DNA of 64,000 nt from Jatrophihabitans endophyticus (GTDB taxonomy: Bacteria; Actinomycetota; Actinomycetes; Mycobacteriales; Jatrophihabitantaceae), in assembly GCF_900129455.1 (NCBI RefSeq), contig NZ_FQVU01000001.1:620001-684000 (forward strand), written 5' to 3'. A program made the position numbers and the translations under genes. Numbering within the stretch: the first letter of the stretch is position 1; every line of letters begins with the position of its first letter. The notes beneath the pieces are model-generated. The model ran no database searches. It was not told where the DNA came from and saw only the letters and a program-made list of their open reading frames with translations. Positions 18,822 through 31,104 of the stretch are shown piece by piece.

Positions 18822-20102
18822 TCACGGGCCGAAGGTGCTCGACTCCACGCGCTCGACGTCGGCGCCGAGACCGCGCAGCTGCTCCTCGAATCGGACGTAG
18901 CCGCGGTCGATGTGGTGGATCTCGGCCACCTCGGTGACGCCCTCGGCCACGAGCCCGGCGATCACGAGCCCGACCCCGGCGCGGATGTCGGTGGCCCGTA
19001 CCGGCGCGCCGGAGAGCCGCTCGCGCCCCCGCACGACGGCGTGATGACCGTCGGTGCGCACGTCCGCGCCCATCCGCGAGATCTCGTCGCAGAACATGAA
19101 ACGGGCCTCGAAGAGGTTCTCGGTGATCATCGCGGTGCCGTCGGCGACCGACAGCGCGGCGATGGCCTGCGGCTGCAGGTCGGTCGCGAGACCGGGGTAG
19201 GGCAGGGTCACGACGTCGAAGCTCCGGGGCCGGTCGGCCTGCGCCACCCGGAAACCGTCGGCGAGCACCTCGACCTCGCCACCGGCCTGGGCGACCTTGT
19301 CCAGTGCGATCCGCAGATGGTCGGCGACCGCGCCGCGCACGGTGATGTCGCCCCGTGTCGCCACCGCCGCCATGGCCCACGTGCCGGCCACGATGCGGTC
19401 GGGGACGGCGTCGTGGGTGGTGCCCGACAGACCGTCGACCCCGGTGATCTCGAGCGTGGACGTGCCGATGCCGTCGATCTGTGCGCCCATCGCCACGAGC
19501 ATGCGACACAGGTCGACGATCTCGGGCTCGCGGGCGGCGTTGTCGATGACCGTCGTGCCCTTCGCGAGCACGGCCGCGGTCATGATGTTCTCCGTGGCCC
19601 CGACGCTGGGGAAGTCCAGCCAGATCGAGGCGCCGCGCAGCTCGCGGGCCTCGGCCACCACGAAGCCGTGCTGGATGCTGATCTCGGTGCCCATCCGCTC
19701 GAGCCCGGCGAAGTGCATGTCGAGGGGACGGGTGCCGATGGCGTCCCCGCCCGGGAGCGCGACCTTGGCGCGCCCGGTGCGGGCGATGAGCGGGCCCAGC
19801 ACGCAGATCGAGCCGCGGATCTTGCGGACCAGCTCGTAGGGCGCCTCGTACTGCAGGTGCTCGGGCGCGCTGATGGTGACCCGGTCGGTGGCGCCGACGG
19901 TGCTCTCGGTGACCGCGCACCCCATGCCCTCGAGCAACTGGCGCATGATCGTGACGTCGGAGATGGCGGGCAGATTGCCCAGCGTGGTGTCCCCCGGCGC
20001 GAGGAGCGCCGCCGCCATCAGCTTCAGGACACTGTTCTTGGCACCCACCACGTCGACGGCTCCGTCGAGGCGGGCGCCTCCGGTGACTCGCAAGACCTGC
20101 AT
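18822..20102 (-). CDS. murA: UDP-GlcNAc 1-carboxyvinyltransferase, Cys-to-Asp variant
   Basis: 426 residues with the two-domain EPSP-synthase-like fold. It performs the first committed step of peptidoglycan synthesis, adding enolpyruvate to UDP-GlcNAc. The substrate Lys22-Asn23 pair ('GAKNSVLK') is in place. The active-site loop reads '[15 protein letters not shown]': the usual Cys (115 in E. coli) is Asp120. This same exchange occurs in Mycobacterium and Chlamydia MurA and makes the enzyme insensitive to fosfomycin, which alkylates the Cys. The start is ATG at 20102 with TACGGT 6 bp upstream, 35 bp from the divergent adenosyltransferase start. In Mycobacterium tuberculosis these two genes are also neighbours. 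Confidence 0.95.
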   Translation of the reverse strand: MQVLRVTGGARLDGAVDVVGAKNSVLKLMAAALLAPGDTTLGNLPAISDVTIMRQLLEGMGCAVTESTVGATDRVTISAPEHLQYEAPYELVRKIRGSICVLGPLIARTGRAKVALPGGDAIGTRPLDMHFAGLERMGTEISIQHGFVVAEARELRGASIWLDFPSVGATENIMTAAVLAKGTTVIDNAAREPEIVDLCRMLVAMGAQIDGIGTSTLEITGVDGLSGTTHDAVPDRIVAGTWAMAAVATRGDITVRGAVADHLRIALDKVAQAGGEVEVLADGFRVAQADRPRSFDVVTLPYPGLATDLQPQAIAALSVADGTAMITENLFEARFMFCDEISRMGADVRTDGHHAVVRGRERLSGAPVRATDIRAGVGLVIAGLVAEGVTEVAEIHHIDRGYVRFEEQLRGLGADVERVESSTFGP

Positions 20103-20137
20103 GCCCTCACCGTAGTCAGGTGCGTACGCTCCCCCGC
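20103..20137. promoter_or_regulatory. Very short divergent promoter region, murA / adenosyltransferase
   Basis: Only 35 bp separate the two divergent start codons. TACGGT on the minus strand (20114-20109) is 6 bp from the murA ATG. TACGCT on the plus strand (20125-20130) is 7 bp from the adenosyltransferase ATG. Any -35 elements must lie inside the opposing gene. Confidence 0.5.
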
Positions 20138-20710
20138 ATGGCCGTTCACCTGACCCGCATCTACACCCGGACGGGCGACGACGGGACGACGGCGCTCGGC
20201 GACATGTCCCGCGTGCCCAAGACCGACCCCCGGGTCGAGGCCTATGCGGCGTGCGACGAGACCAACGCCGCGGTGGGCACCGCGCTGGCCTTCGGCGCCC
20301 TGCCCGACCGGGTCGCCGCGGTGCTCGCCACCGTCCAGAACGACCTCTTCGACGTCGGGGCCGACCTGTGCACGCCCGTCGTCCCCGACCCGAAGTGGCA
20401 GCCGCTGCGCGTCGAGCCCGCCTACACCGAGCGCCTCGAGGCGTGGTGCGACGAGTTCAACGCCGAGCTGCCCAAGCTGTCGAGCTTCATCCTCCCCGGC
20501 GGCACGCCGGGCGCCGCCCTGCTGCACCAGGCCCGCACCGTGGCCCGCCGCGCCGAGCGCGCGGCCTGGGCACTGTGGGAGGCCGACGCCGAGCACACCA
20601 ACCGCGAGGCGCTGCTCTACCTCAATCGGCTCTCGGACCTGCTGTTCATCCTCAGCCGCACCGCCAACCCCGACGGCGACGTGCTGTGGCGTCCCGGCGG
20701 CGAACGCTGA
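20138..20710 (+). CDS. Cob(I)alamin adenosyltransferase, PduO type
   Basis: 190 residues from the ATG at 20138. The nucleotide-binding motif 'TRTGDDGTT' (10-18) and the late helix '[16 protein letters not shown]' are hallmarks of PduO-type ATP:corrinoid adenosyltransferases. These transfer the adenosyl group of ATP to cob(I)alamin, forming the coenzyme needed by the ethylmalonyl-CoA mutase encoded about 3 kb away. No ribosome-binding site is evident; a TACGCT element lies 7 bp upstream. An upstream GTG at 20120 is a weaker start. The same gene lies beside murA in mycobacteria, so this location is conserved synteny rather than a special pairing with meaA. Confidence 0.93.
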   Translation: MAVHLTRIYTRTGDDGTTALGDMSRVPKTDPRVEAYAACDETNAAVGTALAFGALPDRVAAVLATVQNDLFDVGADLCTPVVPDPKWQPLRVEPAYTERLEAWCDEFNAELPKLSSFILPGGTPGAALLHQARTVARRAERAAWALWEADAEHTNREALLYLNRLSDLLFILSRTANPDGDVLWRPGGER

Positions 20711-20811
20711 GCCGTCGGCACGGATAGCCGTCCCCATGGCGTCATGACGGGTGGGTCCGCAGACTGGGCCCGCCGGCGGCCCCGCCGGCACCCGATCGTG
20801 GAGGTAGGACG

Positions 20812-21549
20812 TTGACGACACCCCGACGCTGCACCGGGACGGCGGCCGCCGTCCTGGCGGCCGTACTCCTCCTCGCCGGCCTGGTCGCCCCGCCGGCGGG
20901 CGCGGCCGGCAAGACCACCCGCTTCACCATCGGCACGCACAACACCCACTACGGCAAGTCGCGCTACTCCGCGTTCGCCGACGTCATCGGCTGGCAGGAG
21001 ATCGACACCGCCGCCGCCCGCACCCGCATGCGCAAGGCCCTCACCGGCTACCGGCACTACATCCCGAAGGGCGCCGCCGGCGCCGACACGATCTCGTGGC
21101 GGGCGTCGAAGTTCACGCTCGTCCACGGCCGCGCGGTGCTGACCCACAAGGGCCAGAAGCACGTCACGCCCAACCGCTACGTCACCTACGTGACGCTGAA
21201 GGTCAAGGCCACCGGCACCACGATCGCCTTCGTCAACACGCACTTCATCTCCGCCGCGTTCTCCGGCCATCCCGAACGGCAGGCCCGCTGGCGCAAGCAC
21301 CGCAAGATCCTGCAGGACGTCGTCGCCAAGCTCCGGGCGGCCAAGTACCCGGTCTTCGTCGTCGGCGACTTCAACCACCAGCCCGCGACCAAGCTCCCCG
21401 GGCTCTCCCGCTACGCCGTGAGCACCGGCGACGCGAGCCCGATCGACCACCTCTACGCCACGAAGGCCAACAAGATCGGCAAGGCCACGCGACTGGCCAA
21501 GAACGGCTCCGACCACCCCGCCTACCGCGCCACGGCCAGGGTCGGCTGA
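20812..21549 (+). CDS. Secreted endonuclease/exonuclease/phosphatase-family protein
   Basis: 245 residues with a rare TTG start, supported by GGAGGT 6 bp upstream (20800-20805). A Sec signal peptide covers about 1-32 ('AAVLAAVLLLAGLVAPPAGAAG'). The mature part has the EEP fold signatures: 'IGTHNTH', 'GWQEID' (metal-binding Glu), 'FVNTHF', 'VVGDFNHQP' and the terminal 'SDHPAY' His. Members hydrolyse phosphodiester bonds in nucleic acids or phospholipids. Export suggests an extracellular nuclease or sphingomyelinase-like enzyme. It is followed by a strong hairpin shared with the convergent gene. Confidence 0.82.
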   Translation: MTTPRRCTGTAAAVLAAVLLLAGLVAPPAGAAGKTTRFTIGTHNTHYGKSRYSAFADVIGWQEIDTAAARTRMRKALTGYRHYIPKGAAGADTISWRASKFTLVHGRAVLTHKGQKHVTPNRYVTYVTLKVKATGTTIAFVNTHFISAAFSGHPERQARWRKHRKILQDVVAKLRAAKYPVFVVGDFNHQPATKLPGLSRYAVSTGDASPIDHLYATKANKIGKATRLAKNGSDHPAYRATARVG

Positions 21550-21555
21550 CCACGT

Positions 21556-21599
21556 CCGACCTGCATCCGGGCGGCCCCGGCCGCGTGGATGCAGGTCGG
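21556..21599. terminator. Bidirectional hairpin between convergent genes
   Basis: CCGACCTGCATCC at 21556-21568 pairs perfectly with 21587-21599. A further GCGGCC/GGCCGC pairing lies inside. It begins 7 bp after the nuclease stop and ends 17 bp before the DUF2550 stop, so it can serve both. The core CCTGCATCC/GGATGCAGG is the same as in the hairpin at 9119-9154. Confidence 0.8.
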
Positions 21600-21616
21600 T
21601 CGCCGCGGGACCCCCG

Positions 21617-22021
21617 TCAAGCCCGCGGCGCGGAGGACTCCAGCCAGGAGACGAACCCGGTGTAGGCGCTCTCGCCCAGGGCGAGGGAGAAGGTCTCACC
21701 CTCGGCTCGACATTCGACGATGACGGCGCTCGGCGGGAGCGAGTTCGCCTCTGCCGGCAGCCGGGTGCGGCGGGCCAGCACCTCGACCTGCCCCTGTCGC
21801 AACACCCGTGACGGCCGGGTCCCCACGCCCAGCGCGCGGTACCAGCGCAGCTCACCGCCCTGGTAGCGGCCGATGCCGTAGAGCCAGCGCTGTCCACGCT
21901 GGACGGCGAAGGGCACCGCGCCGGACAACCGCAGCATGTAGCGCTGCCGGGCGAGCACGAACGCGAACGCGCACACCACGAGAACAGCCGCGCACACGGC
22001 GATCAGATCGACGGTGTGCAC
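21617..22021 (-). CDS. DUF2550 family membrane protein
   Basis: 134 residues. One N-terminal membrane helix (about 4-23, 'VDLIAVCAAVLVVCAFAFVLARQ') is followed by a domain with 'GQRWLYGIGRYQGGELRWYRALGVGTRPSRVL'. This is the DUF2550 pattern. The gene lies 22 bp downstream of atpC, as it does in mycobacteria and many other actinobacteria, so it is probably the last cistron of the ATP synthase operon. Its function is unknown. Confidence 0.85.
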   Translation of the reverse strand: MHTVDLIAVCAAVLVVCAFAFVLARQRYMLRLSGAVPFAVQRGQRWLYGIGRYQGGELRWYRALGVGTRPSRVLRQGQVEVLARRTRLPAEANSLPPSAVIVECRAEGETFSLALGESAYTGFVSWLESSAPRA

Positions 22022-22043
22022 GGCTGTCGGGGTCTCGGGTGGG

Positions 22044-22430
22044 TCAGACCTGCTCGCCGGTGGCGCGTAACCGGGACAGTGCCCGGTCCCGCGCCGCGGC
22101 CTGTTCCGCTCCCGCGTCCGGGTCGGCCGAGTCGAGGGCCTGCTTGGCCCGAGCGACGTCGATGTCCTCGGCGAGCTCGGCCTGCTCGGCCAGCACGGAC
22201 ACGCCGTCCTTGCGCACCGAGAGGAAGCCGCCGTGGACGGCGACGTTCAGCGTCTCGCCGCCCTCGGCCTCGATCCGTACCGGGAACCCGGGAGCCAGCG
22301 CGCCGAGCAGCGGCGCGTGACCGGGCAGGATGCCGATCTGGCCGGCCACGGTGCGGCCGAAGACCGCCGTCGCCTCACCCGACCAGATCGGCGCCTCGAT
22401 GGAGACGAGCTCCACGTGCATCGTCGCCAC
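22044..22430 (-). CDS. atpC: F1Fo ATP synthase subunit epsilon
   Basis: 128 residues. The N-terminal beta-sandwich '[42 protein letters not shown]' is characteristic. The C-terminal helices follow (about 90-128). Epsilon links the rotor to catalysis and restrains hydrolysis. A GTG at 22430 (AGGAG 5 bp upstream) or the ATG three codons later may be the start. It is the last structural gene of the operon, 39 bp after atpD. Confidence 0.95.
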   Translation of the reverse strand: MATMHVELVSIEAPIWSGEATAVFGRTVAGQIGILPGHAPLLGALAPGFPVRIEAEGGETLNVAVHGGFLSVRKDGVSVLAEQAELAEDIDVARAKQALDSADPDAGAEQAAARDRALSRLRATGEQV

Positions 22431-22469
22431 TAGATCTCCTGGCTCTTCGCGCGAGCGCTCATCGCTGGA

Positions 22470-24937
<2,468 letters not shown>

Positions 24938-24944
24938 GAGAGAC

Positions 24945-26507
24945 CTACTTCTCGGACTTGTCGGCCGTCGGCTGGAACTGCTTGCCGAACTCGTCGATCA
25001 GCTGCTCGAGGCGGTTGGCGTGCTCGTCGTCGAAGCCCTTGGCCGCGGCGAGCTCGTCGTAGAGCCCCTCGGCGTTGTGCTGGACGTAGTCGAGGAACTC
25101 GCCCTCGAAGCGGCGGATGTCCTCGACCGCGACCTCGTCGAGCTTGCCCGACGTGCCCGCCCAGACCGACACGATCTCGCGGCCGATCGGGAACGGCGAC
25201 GCCGCCGGCTGCTTGAGCAGCTCGACCAGGCGCGAACCGCGGGCCAGCTGCTGCTGGCTCGCCTTGTCCAGGTCCGAGCCGAACGCGGCGAACGACTCGA
25301 GCTCGCGGTACTGGGCGAGGTCGACGCGCAACCGGCCCGACACCGCGCGCATCGCCTTCGGCTGCGCCGAACCACCGACCCGCGACACCGAGATGCCGAC
25401 GTTGATGGCCGGGCGGACACCCGCGTTGAACAGGTCGGTCTCGAGGAAGCACTGGCCGTCGGTGATGGAGATGACGTTGGTCGGGATGTAGGCCGACACG
25501 TCGTTGCCCTTGGTCTCGATCACGGGCAGCCCCGTCATCGAGCCGCCGCCGAGGTCGTCCGACAGCTTCGCGCAACGCTCCAGCAGCCGGCTGTGCAGGT
25601 AGAAGACGTCACCGGGGTAGGCCTCGCGGCCCGGCGGGCGGCGCAGCAGCAGCGACACCGCGCGGTAGGCCTCGGCCTGCTTGGTGAGGTCGTCGAACAC
25701 GATGAGGACGTGGTTGCCCTGGTACATCCAGTGCTGGCCGATGGCCGAGCCGGTGTAGGGCGCGAGGTACTTGAAGCCCGCGGAGTCCGAGGCCGGCGAG
25801 GCGACGATGGTGGTGTACTCCAGCGCGCCGGCCTCCTCGAGCGTGTTGCGGGCGGCCGCGATAGTCGACCCCTTCTGCCCGATCGCGACGTAGATGCAGC
25901 GCACCTGCTTGGCCGGGTCGCCGGTCTTCCAGTTCTCGCGCTGGTTGATGATCGCGTCCAGGCAGACGGTGGTCTTGCCGGTCTGCCGGTCACCGATGAT
26001 CAGCTGACGCTGGCCGCGGCCGATGGCGGTCATGGCGTCGATCGCCTTGATCCCGGTGAGCAGCGGCTCACGCACCTCCTGCCGCTGCACCACGGTCGGC
26101 GCCTGCAGCTCGAGCGCGCGCCGCTCGTCGGACTCGATCTCGCCGTTGCCGTCGATCGGCTGGCCGAGCGGGTTCACGACGCGGCCGAGGTACGCGTCGC
26201 CGACGGGCACCGAGAGGATCTCGCCGGTGCGCTTCACCGGCTGCCCCTCCTCGATCCGGGTCGCGTCACCGAGGATGACCGCACCGATGTCGCGGACGTC
26301 GAGGTTGAGCGCCAGGCCCAGCGTGCCGCCCTCGAACTCCAGCAGCTCGTTGGTCATCGCGCTCGGCAGGCCCTCGACCCGGGCGATGCCGTCGCCGGTC
26401 TCGGCGACCACGCCGACCTCCTCGCGGGAGGCCTCCGGCGTGTAGGACGAGACGTAGCCCTCGATCGCGCTACGGATCTCGTCGGCGGAGATCGTCAGCT
26501 CTGCCAT
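24945..26507 (-). CDS. atpA: F1Fo ATP synthase subunit alpha
   Basis: 520 residues. The non-catalytic nucleotide site '[15 protein letters not shown]' and '[18 protein letters not shown]' near 375 are typical. The C-terminus, rich in charged residues, ends '[10 protein letters not shown]'. It forms the alpha3beta3 head with AtpD. An 85-bp gap separates it from atpH, the largest within the core operon, without a clear hairpin. Confidence 0.97.
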   Translation of the reverse strand: MAELTISADEIRSAIEGYVSSYTPEASREEVGVVAETGDGIARVEGLPSAMTNELLEFEGGTLGLALNLDVRDIGAVILGDATRIEEGQPVKRTGEILSVPVGDAYLGRVVNPLGQPIDGNGEIESDERRALELQAPTVVQRQEVREPLLTGIKAIDAMTAIGRGQRQLIIGDRQTGKTTVCLDAIINQRENWKTGDPAKQVRCIYVAIGQKGSTIAAARNTLEEAGALEYTTIVASPASDSAGFKYLAPYTGSAIGQHWMYQGNHVLIVFDDLTKQAEAYRAVSLLLRRPPGREAYPGDVFYLHSRLLERCAKLSDDLGGGSMTGLPVIETKGNDVSAYIPTNVISITDGQCFLETDLFNAGVRPAINVGISVSRVGGSAQPKAMRAVSGRLRVDLAQYRELESFAAFGSDLDKASQQQLARGSRLVELLKQPAASPFPIGREIVSVWAGTSGKLDEVAVEDIRRFEGEFLDYVQHNAEGLYDELAAAKGFDDEHANRLEQLIDEFGKQFQPTADKSEK

Positions 26508-26592
26508 GAACGTGTCCTCAATCTCGTGGTTCGTGCCGTGTCGATGTGTTCATTGTCCGCGCGGCCGCACCACGGCCGGCGGGTCTGCTTCG

Positions 26593-27417
26593 TCAGCCGG
26601 CGAGCATGGCCCGCGCCCCGGCCAGCCGGGTCGCGATGCTGCCGTCGATGACCTCGTCGCCGATCCGCACGACCAGCCCCCCGCGCAGCGAGGGATCGAC
26701 CGCAGACCGGACGCTGATGCGCCGGCCGTAGGTGTCGCTGAGCGCGGACGCCAGGCGTTCGGTCTGGGCGTCGGTGAGCTCGACGGCCGAGACCACGCGG
26801 GCCACCGACCGCTCCTGCCGGGCCGCCGCCTGCTCGAGCAGGTCGTCGATCGCGAGCACGATGCTGCGCTTGCGCTCGCTCGTGACGGCGTGCCGCAGCA
26901 GGGCCAGCGTCACCGACGACACCTTGCCCTCGAGCAGCGTGCCGAGCAGCTCGTTGCGCCGGGCGGGGTCCGCGGTGAACTCGTCCAGCAGCCCGGTCAG
27001 CTCACCGTCGGCCTGCAGGACGCGCTCGAAACGGAACAGCTCGTCCTCGACCCGGGTGAGCTCGCCGCCCTGCTCCGCCGCCGCGAACAGCGCGTCGTCG
27101 CCGGCGCCCTCGATCGCGTCGGTGAGGTCGAACGGCGTCGACCACCGCTGCCGGACGGCTTCCCGCGCGACGTCCAGCGTCTGGTCGCCGATCTTGCCCT
27201 GCAGCAACCGGCCGACGAACTCGGCCCGGCCGTCCGGGTCGGTGGCGGGGTCACCGAGGGTGCGCCGCAGCCGGGGCTGCGCGACGAGCAGGCCGGCGAC
27301 GGCGTAGAGCTCCTCGGCCAGCGTCGTGAGCGTGTCGGCCGACGCCTGGTCGCCGACCACGGACCGCTGGTGCTCCTGCACTGCCGCCAGCGCCTGCCGG
27401 CTCGCCGAACGCATCAT
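26593..27417 (-). CDS. atpH: F1Fo ATP synthase subunit delta
   Basis: 274 residues, the long form of delta found in actinobacteria (about 270 against 175-180 in E. coli). 'SADTLTTLAEELYAVAGLLV' and repeated helical segments form the OSCP-like domain, and the C-terminal 'RISVRSAVDPSLRGGLVVRIGDEVIDGSI' is diagnostic. It joins the peripheral stalk to F1. Its start overlaps the stop of atpF by 4 bp. Confidence 0.95.
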   Translation of the reverse strand: MMRSASRQALAAVQEHQRSVVGDQASADTLTTLAEELYAVAGLLVAQPRLRRTLGDPATDPDGRAEFVGRLLQGKIGDQTLDVAREAVRQRWSTPFDLTDAIEGAGDDALFAAAEQGGELTRVEDELFRFERVLQADGELTGLLDEFTADPARRNELLGTLLEGKVSSVTLALLRHAVTSERKRSIVLAIDDLLEQAAARQERSVARVVSAVELTDAQTERLASALSDTYGRRISVRSAVDPSLRGGLVVRIGDEVIDGSIATRLAGARAMLAG

Positions 27418-27971
27418 GCCGTCGTTCCTCCGCTGGTCGTGCGCGCGACGTCGTCCTTGGCCTCGAGACCGGCCAGGAACGCGTCGACGGTCGCCGACAC
27501 CTGCCGGTCGTCGGCCAGCTTCTGGTCGACGATCTTCTCCGACAGTTCGACGGCGATGGCGCCGATCTCCCCGCGGAGCTCACGCACGATGGCGGCCCGC
27601 TGGCTGGCCAGCTGCTCGTCACCGCGGGCGACGATGCGGGCGGCCTCGTCCTGCGCCTGCTTGCGCAGCTCCTCGATGGTGCGCTGCGCCTCGGCACGCG
27701 CGTTCTCGCGGATCTGCGCGGCCTCGGTGCGCGCCTCGTTCAACGCCTCCTGCAGCCGCCGCTCGGCCTCGGCCAGCTTCTGCTTGGCCTCGTCGGCGTC
27801 CTCCATCTGCTGATGGATGACCGCCTGACGCTCACGCGTCGCCTTCTGGATCGGCGGCAAGATGTACTTCGCGATGATCCCGAGGATGATCACGAACGCC
27901 AGGAGCTCGGCGAAGAAGGTGTAGTTGGGCAGCAGAAAGATGTCTGCCGCGACGTTCTCCGTGGCAGCCAT
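27414..27971 (-). CDS. atpF: F1Fo ATP synthase subunit b
   Basis: 185 residues. A single membrane helix (about 15-36, 'YTFFAELLAFVIILGIIAKYILPP') precedes a long charged coiled coil, 'ATRERQAVIHQQMEDADEAKQKLAEAERRLQEALNEARTEA...' (peripheral stalk). It lies 6 bp after atpE and overlaps atpH by 4 bp. Confidence 0.95.
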   Translation of the reverse strand: MAATENVAADIFLLPNYTFFAELLAFVIILGIIAKYILPPIQKATRERQAVIHQQMEDADEAKQKLAEAERRLQEALNEARTEAAQIRENARAEAQRTIEELRKQAQDEAARIVARGDEQLASQRAAIVRELRGEIGAIAVELSEKIVDQKLADDRQVSATVDAFLAGLEAKDDVARTTSGGTTA

Positions 27972-27977
27972 GGGCTA

Positions 27978-28244
<267 letters not shown>

Positions 28245-28318
28245 TCATCCGTCTTTCTGGTTGGTGATGCGAACTGAGAGTGACCGACGGCTGTCGGCGG
28301 GTGGGGCAGGTGTCGTGG

Positions 28319-29104
28319 TCAGTGTGCGGCCTCCTTGGTCGTGGAGACCCGCGACTCGGCGTCGCCCGGCGTACCGGGCTGCTCCTCGGGATGCGACGCG
28401 TGCGGGTTCAGCGACGACAGGTACAGCACGGTCAGCAGGGCGAAGATGAACGCCTGGATCAGACCGATGAACGCGTCGAACAGCTTCCACAGGATCTCGG
28501 GGATCCACAGGACGGTGGTCGGCAGCGCCACGATGATCGCGATCATGATCGTGCCGGCGAAGATGTTGCCGAACAGACGCAGCGCCAGCGTGACCGGCTT
28601 GACGATCTCCTCGACGATCCGCAGTGGGATCAGCGCGCGGGGCTTCTCGAAGATGTGGGCGTAGTACTTCAGCCCGTTCTTCTTCACCCCCATGACGTGC
28701 ATGGTGAGGATGACCAGGATGGCGAGCGCGTAGGTGGTGTTGGGGTCCGACGCCGGCGGCGGGATGTACTCCTTGGTCGGGATCAGCGACAGCCAGTTGG
28801 CGAACAGGATGAAGAGGAACAGCGCCATCGCCAGTGGGACGACCCACGGCGCGGTGCGGATGCCCATCGAGCTCTCGACCTGGTCCTCGACCTGCTTGCT
28901 GACGGTCTCGAAGAACAGCTGGACGCCGCCGGGCTGGCGGACCGAGAGCCGGCGCCGCATCCAGAAGCCCAACGCCAGGATGATCGCGCCGGCGATCACG
29001 GTGGCGATGATCGTGTCGCCGTGCAGCGTGATGGCGCCGAGCTTCCACACGATCTTGTGGTGGCCGGGCTGGATGTCGATCTCGGCCAGGGGGACGGTGC
29101 TCAT
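28319..29104 (-). CDS. atpB: F1Fo ATP synthase subunit a
   Basis: 261 residues, about six hydrophobic segments. The essential arginine is Arg176 in 'VTLALRLFGNIFAGTI'. 'NWLSLIPTKEYIPPPASDPN' is the loop after the second helix. It forms the proton half-channels against the c-ring. GGAGACCC precedes the ATG at 29104. An 83-bp gap follows before atpE. Confidence 0.95.
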   Translation of the reverse strand: MSTVPLAEIDIQPGHHKIVWKLGAITLHGDTIIATVIAGAIILALGFWMRRRLSVRQPGGVQLFFETVSKQVEDQVESSMGIRTAPWVVPLAMALFLFILFANWLSLIPTKEYIPPPASDPNTTYALAILVILTMHVMGVKKNGLKYYAHIFEKPRALIPLRIVEEIVKPVTLALRLFGNIFAGTIMIAIIVALPTTVLWIPEILWKLFDAFIGLIQAFIFALLTVLYLSSLNPHASHPEEQPGTPGDAESRVSTTKEAAH

Positions 29105-29153
29105 CGGGTCTCCTCGACGGCGGGCGACGCGGACGCGGGGCTCACGGGGGCGG

Positions 29154-29552
29154 TCATGTCGTCGGTCGCAGACTACGGAAGACCGGGAGCGCGGCGCCGA
29201 CGAGCATCAGGACCTGGAACACCGCGAGGCCGACGAAGGTGCCCAGCCCGTCGGGCCGGACGGCCACGGCGAGGGCGACGGCGAGCAGCGTGACGCTGCC
29301 GAGCCGGCCGGCGACGCTGCCGGTGAACCGCTTGGGCGAGAGCTCTCCGGTGGCGCGGCGGACGACCGCCTTCTGCAGCATCAGGTTGTTGAGCGCGCCC
29401 AGCACGATGCCGAGCAGCCCGAAGGCACCCATCCACGGATGCCCCTGCATCGACGTCACCGCGATGGCGACGGCGCCCAGGGCGACCCCGATGACGGTCG
29501 AGCGACGCAGGTTCGCCGTGGCGGAAGCCGGGGTGTACACGACCGGATCCAC
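29154..29552 (-). CDS. AtpI-like membrane protein upstream of atpB
   Basis: 132 residues with four hydrophobic segments (about 18-36, 41-60, 85-103, 106-124). Position directly before atpB and size match the subunit I/AtpI group, which helps assemble the c-ring in some bacteria. Sequence similarity within this group is low, so the assignment rests mainly on topology and place. The GTG at 29552 is used; no strong ribosome-binding site is seen. Confidence 0.65.
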   Translation of the reverse strand: MDPVVYTPASATANLRRSTVIGVALGAVAIAVTSMQGHPWMGAFGLLGIVLGALNNLMLQKAVVRRATGELSPKRFTGSVAGRLGSVTLLAVALAVAVRPDGLGTFVGLAVFQVLMLVGAALPVFRSLRPTT

Positions 29553-29633
29553 GATCAGTCAACACTCGCTTTCCGTGGTCACTTCGCTGTGGTCACTGCT
29601 GACGTGCTCAGGTCCTGCGCCTGCCGGCCGATC

Positions 29634-29849
29634 TCACTGTTGGCCGTTGCGCAGGTACTTGCGGAACTCGGTCACCGCGTAGACGACGCCGCCGGCCAGG
29701 CCGACCGCGATTCCCGCGAGGACGAATATGGGGCTTGTCGATAACTGGGAGTCGAGGAGGAGCCCGAGGGCCACCCCGACGGCGAGCTGCGCGGCGATGA
29801 CGGCGCCCATACCCAGCAGGGACGTCCAGCTCGGGGACTCAGGGGCCAT
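29634..29849 (-). CDS. AtpZ-like small membrane protein
   Basis: 71 residues from the ATG at 29849, chosen because GGAGG lies 5 bp upstream. Two membrane helices (about 9-30 and 38-57) with 'GVALGLLLDSQLSTSPIFVLAGIAVGLAGGVVYAVTEFRKYL' match the AtpZ/ATPase_gene1 family encoded ahead of ATP synthase operons. Members have been linked to AtpI-type complexes and to cation handling. It lies 81 bp upstream of the AtpI-like gene and probably begins the operon. Confidence 0.75.
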   Translation of the reverse strand: MAPESPSWTSLLGMGAVIAAQLAVGVALGLLLDSQLSTSPIFVLAGIAVGLAGGVVYAVTEFRKYLRNGQQ

Positions 29850-29937
29850 CGACGCCTCCGCTCTCACCTGAGAGATTACAGGGACGGCGGCGGTGAGCCT
29901 GCACGGGGTCGGTCGACGCGACCGGCGCCGCGGTGTC

Positions 29938-31104
29938 TCACACCCGGGCGGGCGGGCGCCGCCGGTCCCGCCGGCGGCTCGAGCGGAACCGCCGCGCGGG
30001 AACGAGCGAGACGAACAGGCCGAGCACGACGAGCACGGCGAGGCCGGTCAGGACCAGCACCCGGCCCTCGGCGTAGGACAGCGCGACACCGGTGAAGGCG
30101 ATCAGCGCCGACCAGAAGTACAGCAGCAGCACGGCGCGGCGGTGGCTGTGCCCCATCTCCAGCAGGCGGTGGTGCAGGTGCTGCTTGTCCGGCGCGAAGG
30201 GCGAACGCCCCCTGCGCACCCGGCGCACCACCGCGAGCAGCAGGTCGACGAACGGCAGCGCGAGGATCGACAGGGGCACGAAGAGCGGCAGCAGCAGCGC
30301 CAGGCCGCCGAACGAGGTCTTGGTGAAGACCTGCGGGTCGGCGGTGTTCGTGGCCGAGACGGCCGACGCCGACAGGATCATGCCGACGAGCATCGAGCCC
30401 GAGTCGCCCATGAAGACCTTGGCCGGCCAGAAGTTGTGCGGCAGGAAACCCACGCAGGCGCCCGCGAGCCCCGCGGCGAGCAGGGTCGGCGCGGCGCCGG
30501 CCGTCTGGAAACCCTGCTGGGTCACGTGGAAGGAGAACAGCGCGAAGGCGCTCGCGGAGATCGCCGACACCCCCGCCGCCAGTCCGTCCAGCCCGTCGAT
30601 GAAGTTGAGGGCGTTGATCGTCACCAGCGTCAGCAGGATGGTCACCGGCACCGAGAGGTCCTGGCCCAGGACGAACGTGCCACTGTCGCCCCACGGGATC
30701 GGCACGGCGCCGAGCTGCACGCCCCCGAGCGTGACCATCAGCCCGGTGGCCAGGACCTGGCCCGCGAGCTTGGTGAGCGAGTCGAGCTCCCACCGGTCGT
30801 CGATGACGCCGAGCAGGCAGATGATGGCGGCCGAGCCGATCACCCACGGCATCACCGGGCCGGCCTCGAACGCCTGGTGCAGCGTCGGCAGGCGCGCGGC
30901 CACGAAGAACGCGAGCGCGAGGCCGGCGAAGATCGCGACGCCACCCATGCGCGGTGTCGCGACGGCGTGGACGTCCCGGTCGCGCGGCATCGCGAGCGCA
31001 CCGCAGCGGATCGCCACGCGCCGGGCCACCGGGGTCAGCAGGAAGGTGACGACCGCCGCGACGCAGCCGACGAGGACGTACTCGAGACTCGGATGGGTGG
31101 GCAT
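29938..31104 (-). CDS. wecA: Undecaprenyl-phosphate sugar-1-phosphate transferase (WecA/MraY family)
   Basis: 388 residues with about eleven membrane helices. The polyprenyl-phosphate transferase motifs are present: 'ATPRMGGVAIF', 'GVIDDRWELD', 'NALNFIDGLDGLAAG', 'VFMGDSGSMLVG', and the cytoplasmic 'DKQHLHHRLLEMGHSHR' loop. It transfers GlcNAc-1-phosphate (or a similar sugar) to undecaprenyl phosphate to begin wall-polymer or arabinogalactan-type linkage units. The ATG at 31104 overlaps the stop of tsaC by one base (TGATG). The location between tsaC and atpI is conserved in actinobacteria. Confidence 0.9.
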   Translation of the reverse strand: MPTHPSLEYVLVGCVAAVVTFLLTPVARRVAIRCGALAMPRDRDVHAVATPRMGGVAIFAGLALAFFVAARLPTLHQAFEAGPVMPWVIGSAAIICLLGVIDDRWELDSLTKLAGQVLATGLMVTLGGVQLGAVPIPWGDSGTFVLGQDLSVPVTILLTLVTINALNFIDGLDGLAAGVSAISASAFALFSFHVTQQGFQTAGAAPTLLAAGLAGACVGFLPHNFWPAKVFMGDSGSMLVGMILSASAVSATNTADPQVFTKTSFGGLALLLPLFVPLSILALPFVDLLLAVVRRVRRGRSPFAPDKQHLHHRLLEMGHSHRRAVLLLYFWSALIAFTGVALSYAEGRVLVLTGLAVLVVLGLFVSLVPARRFRSSRRRDRRRPPARV

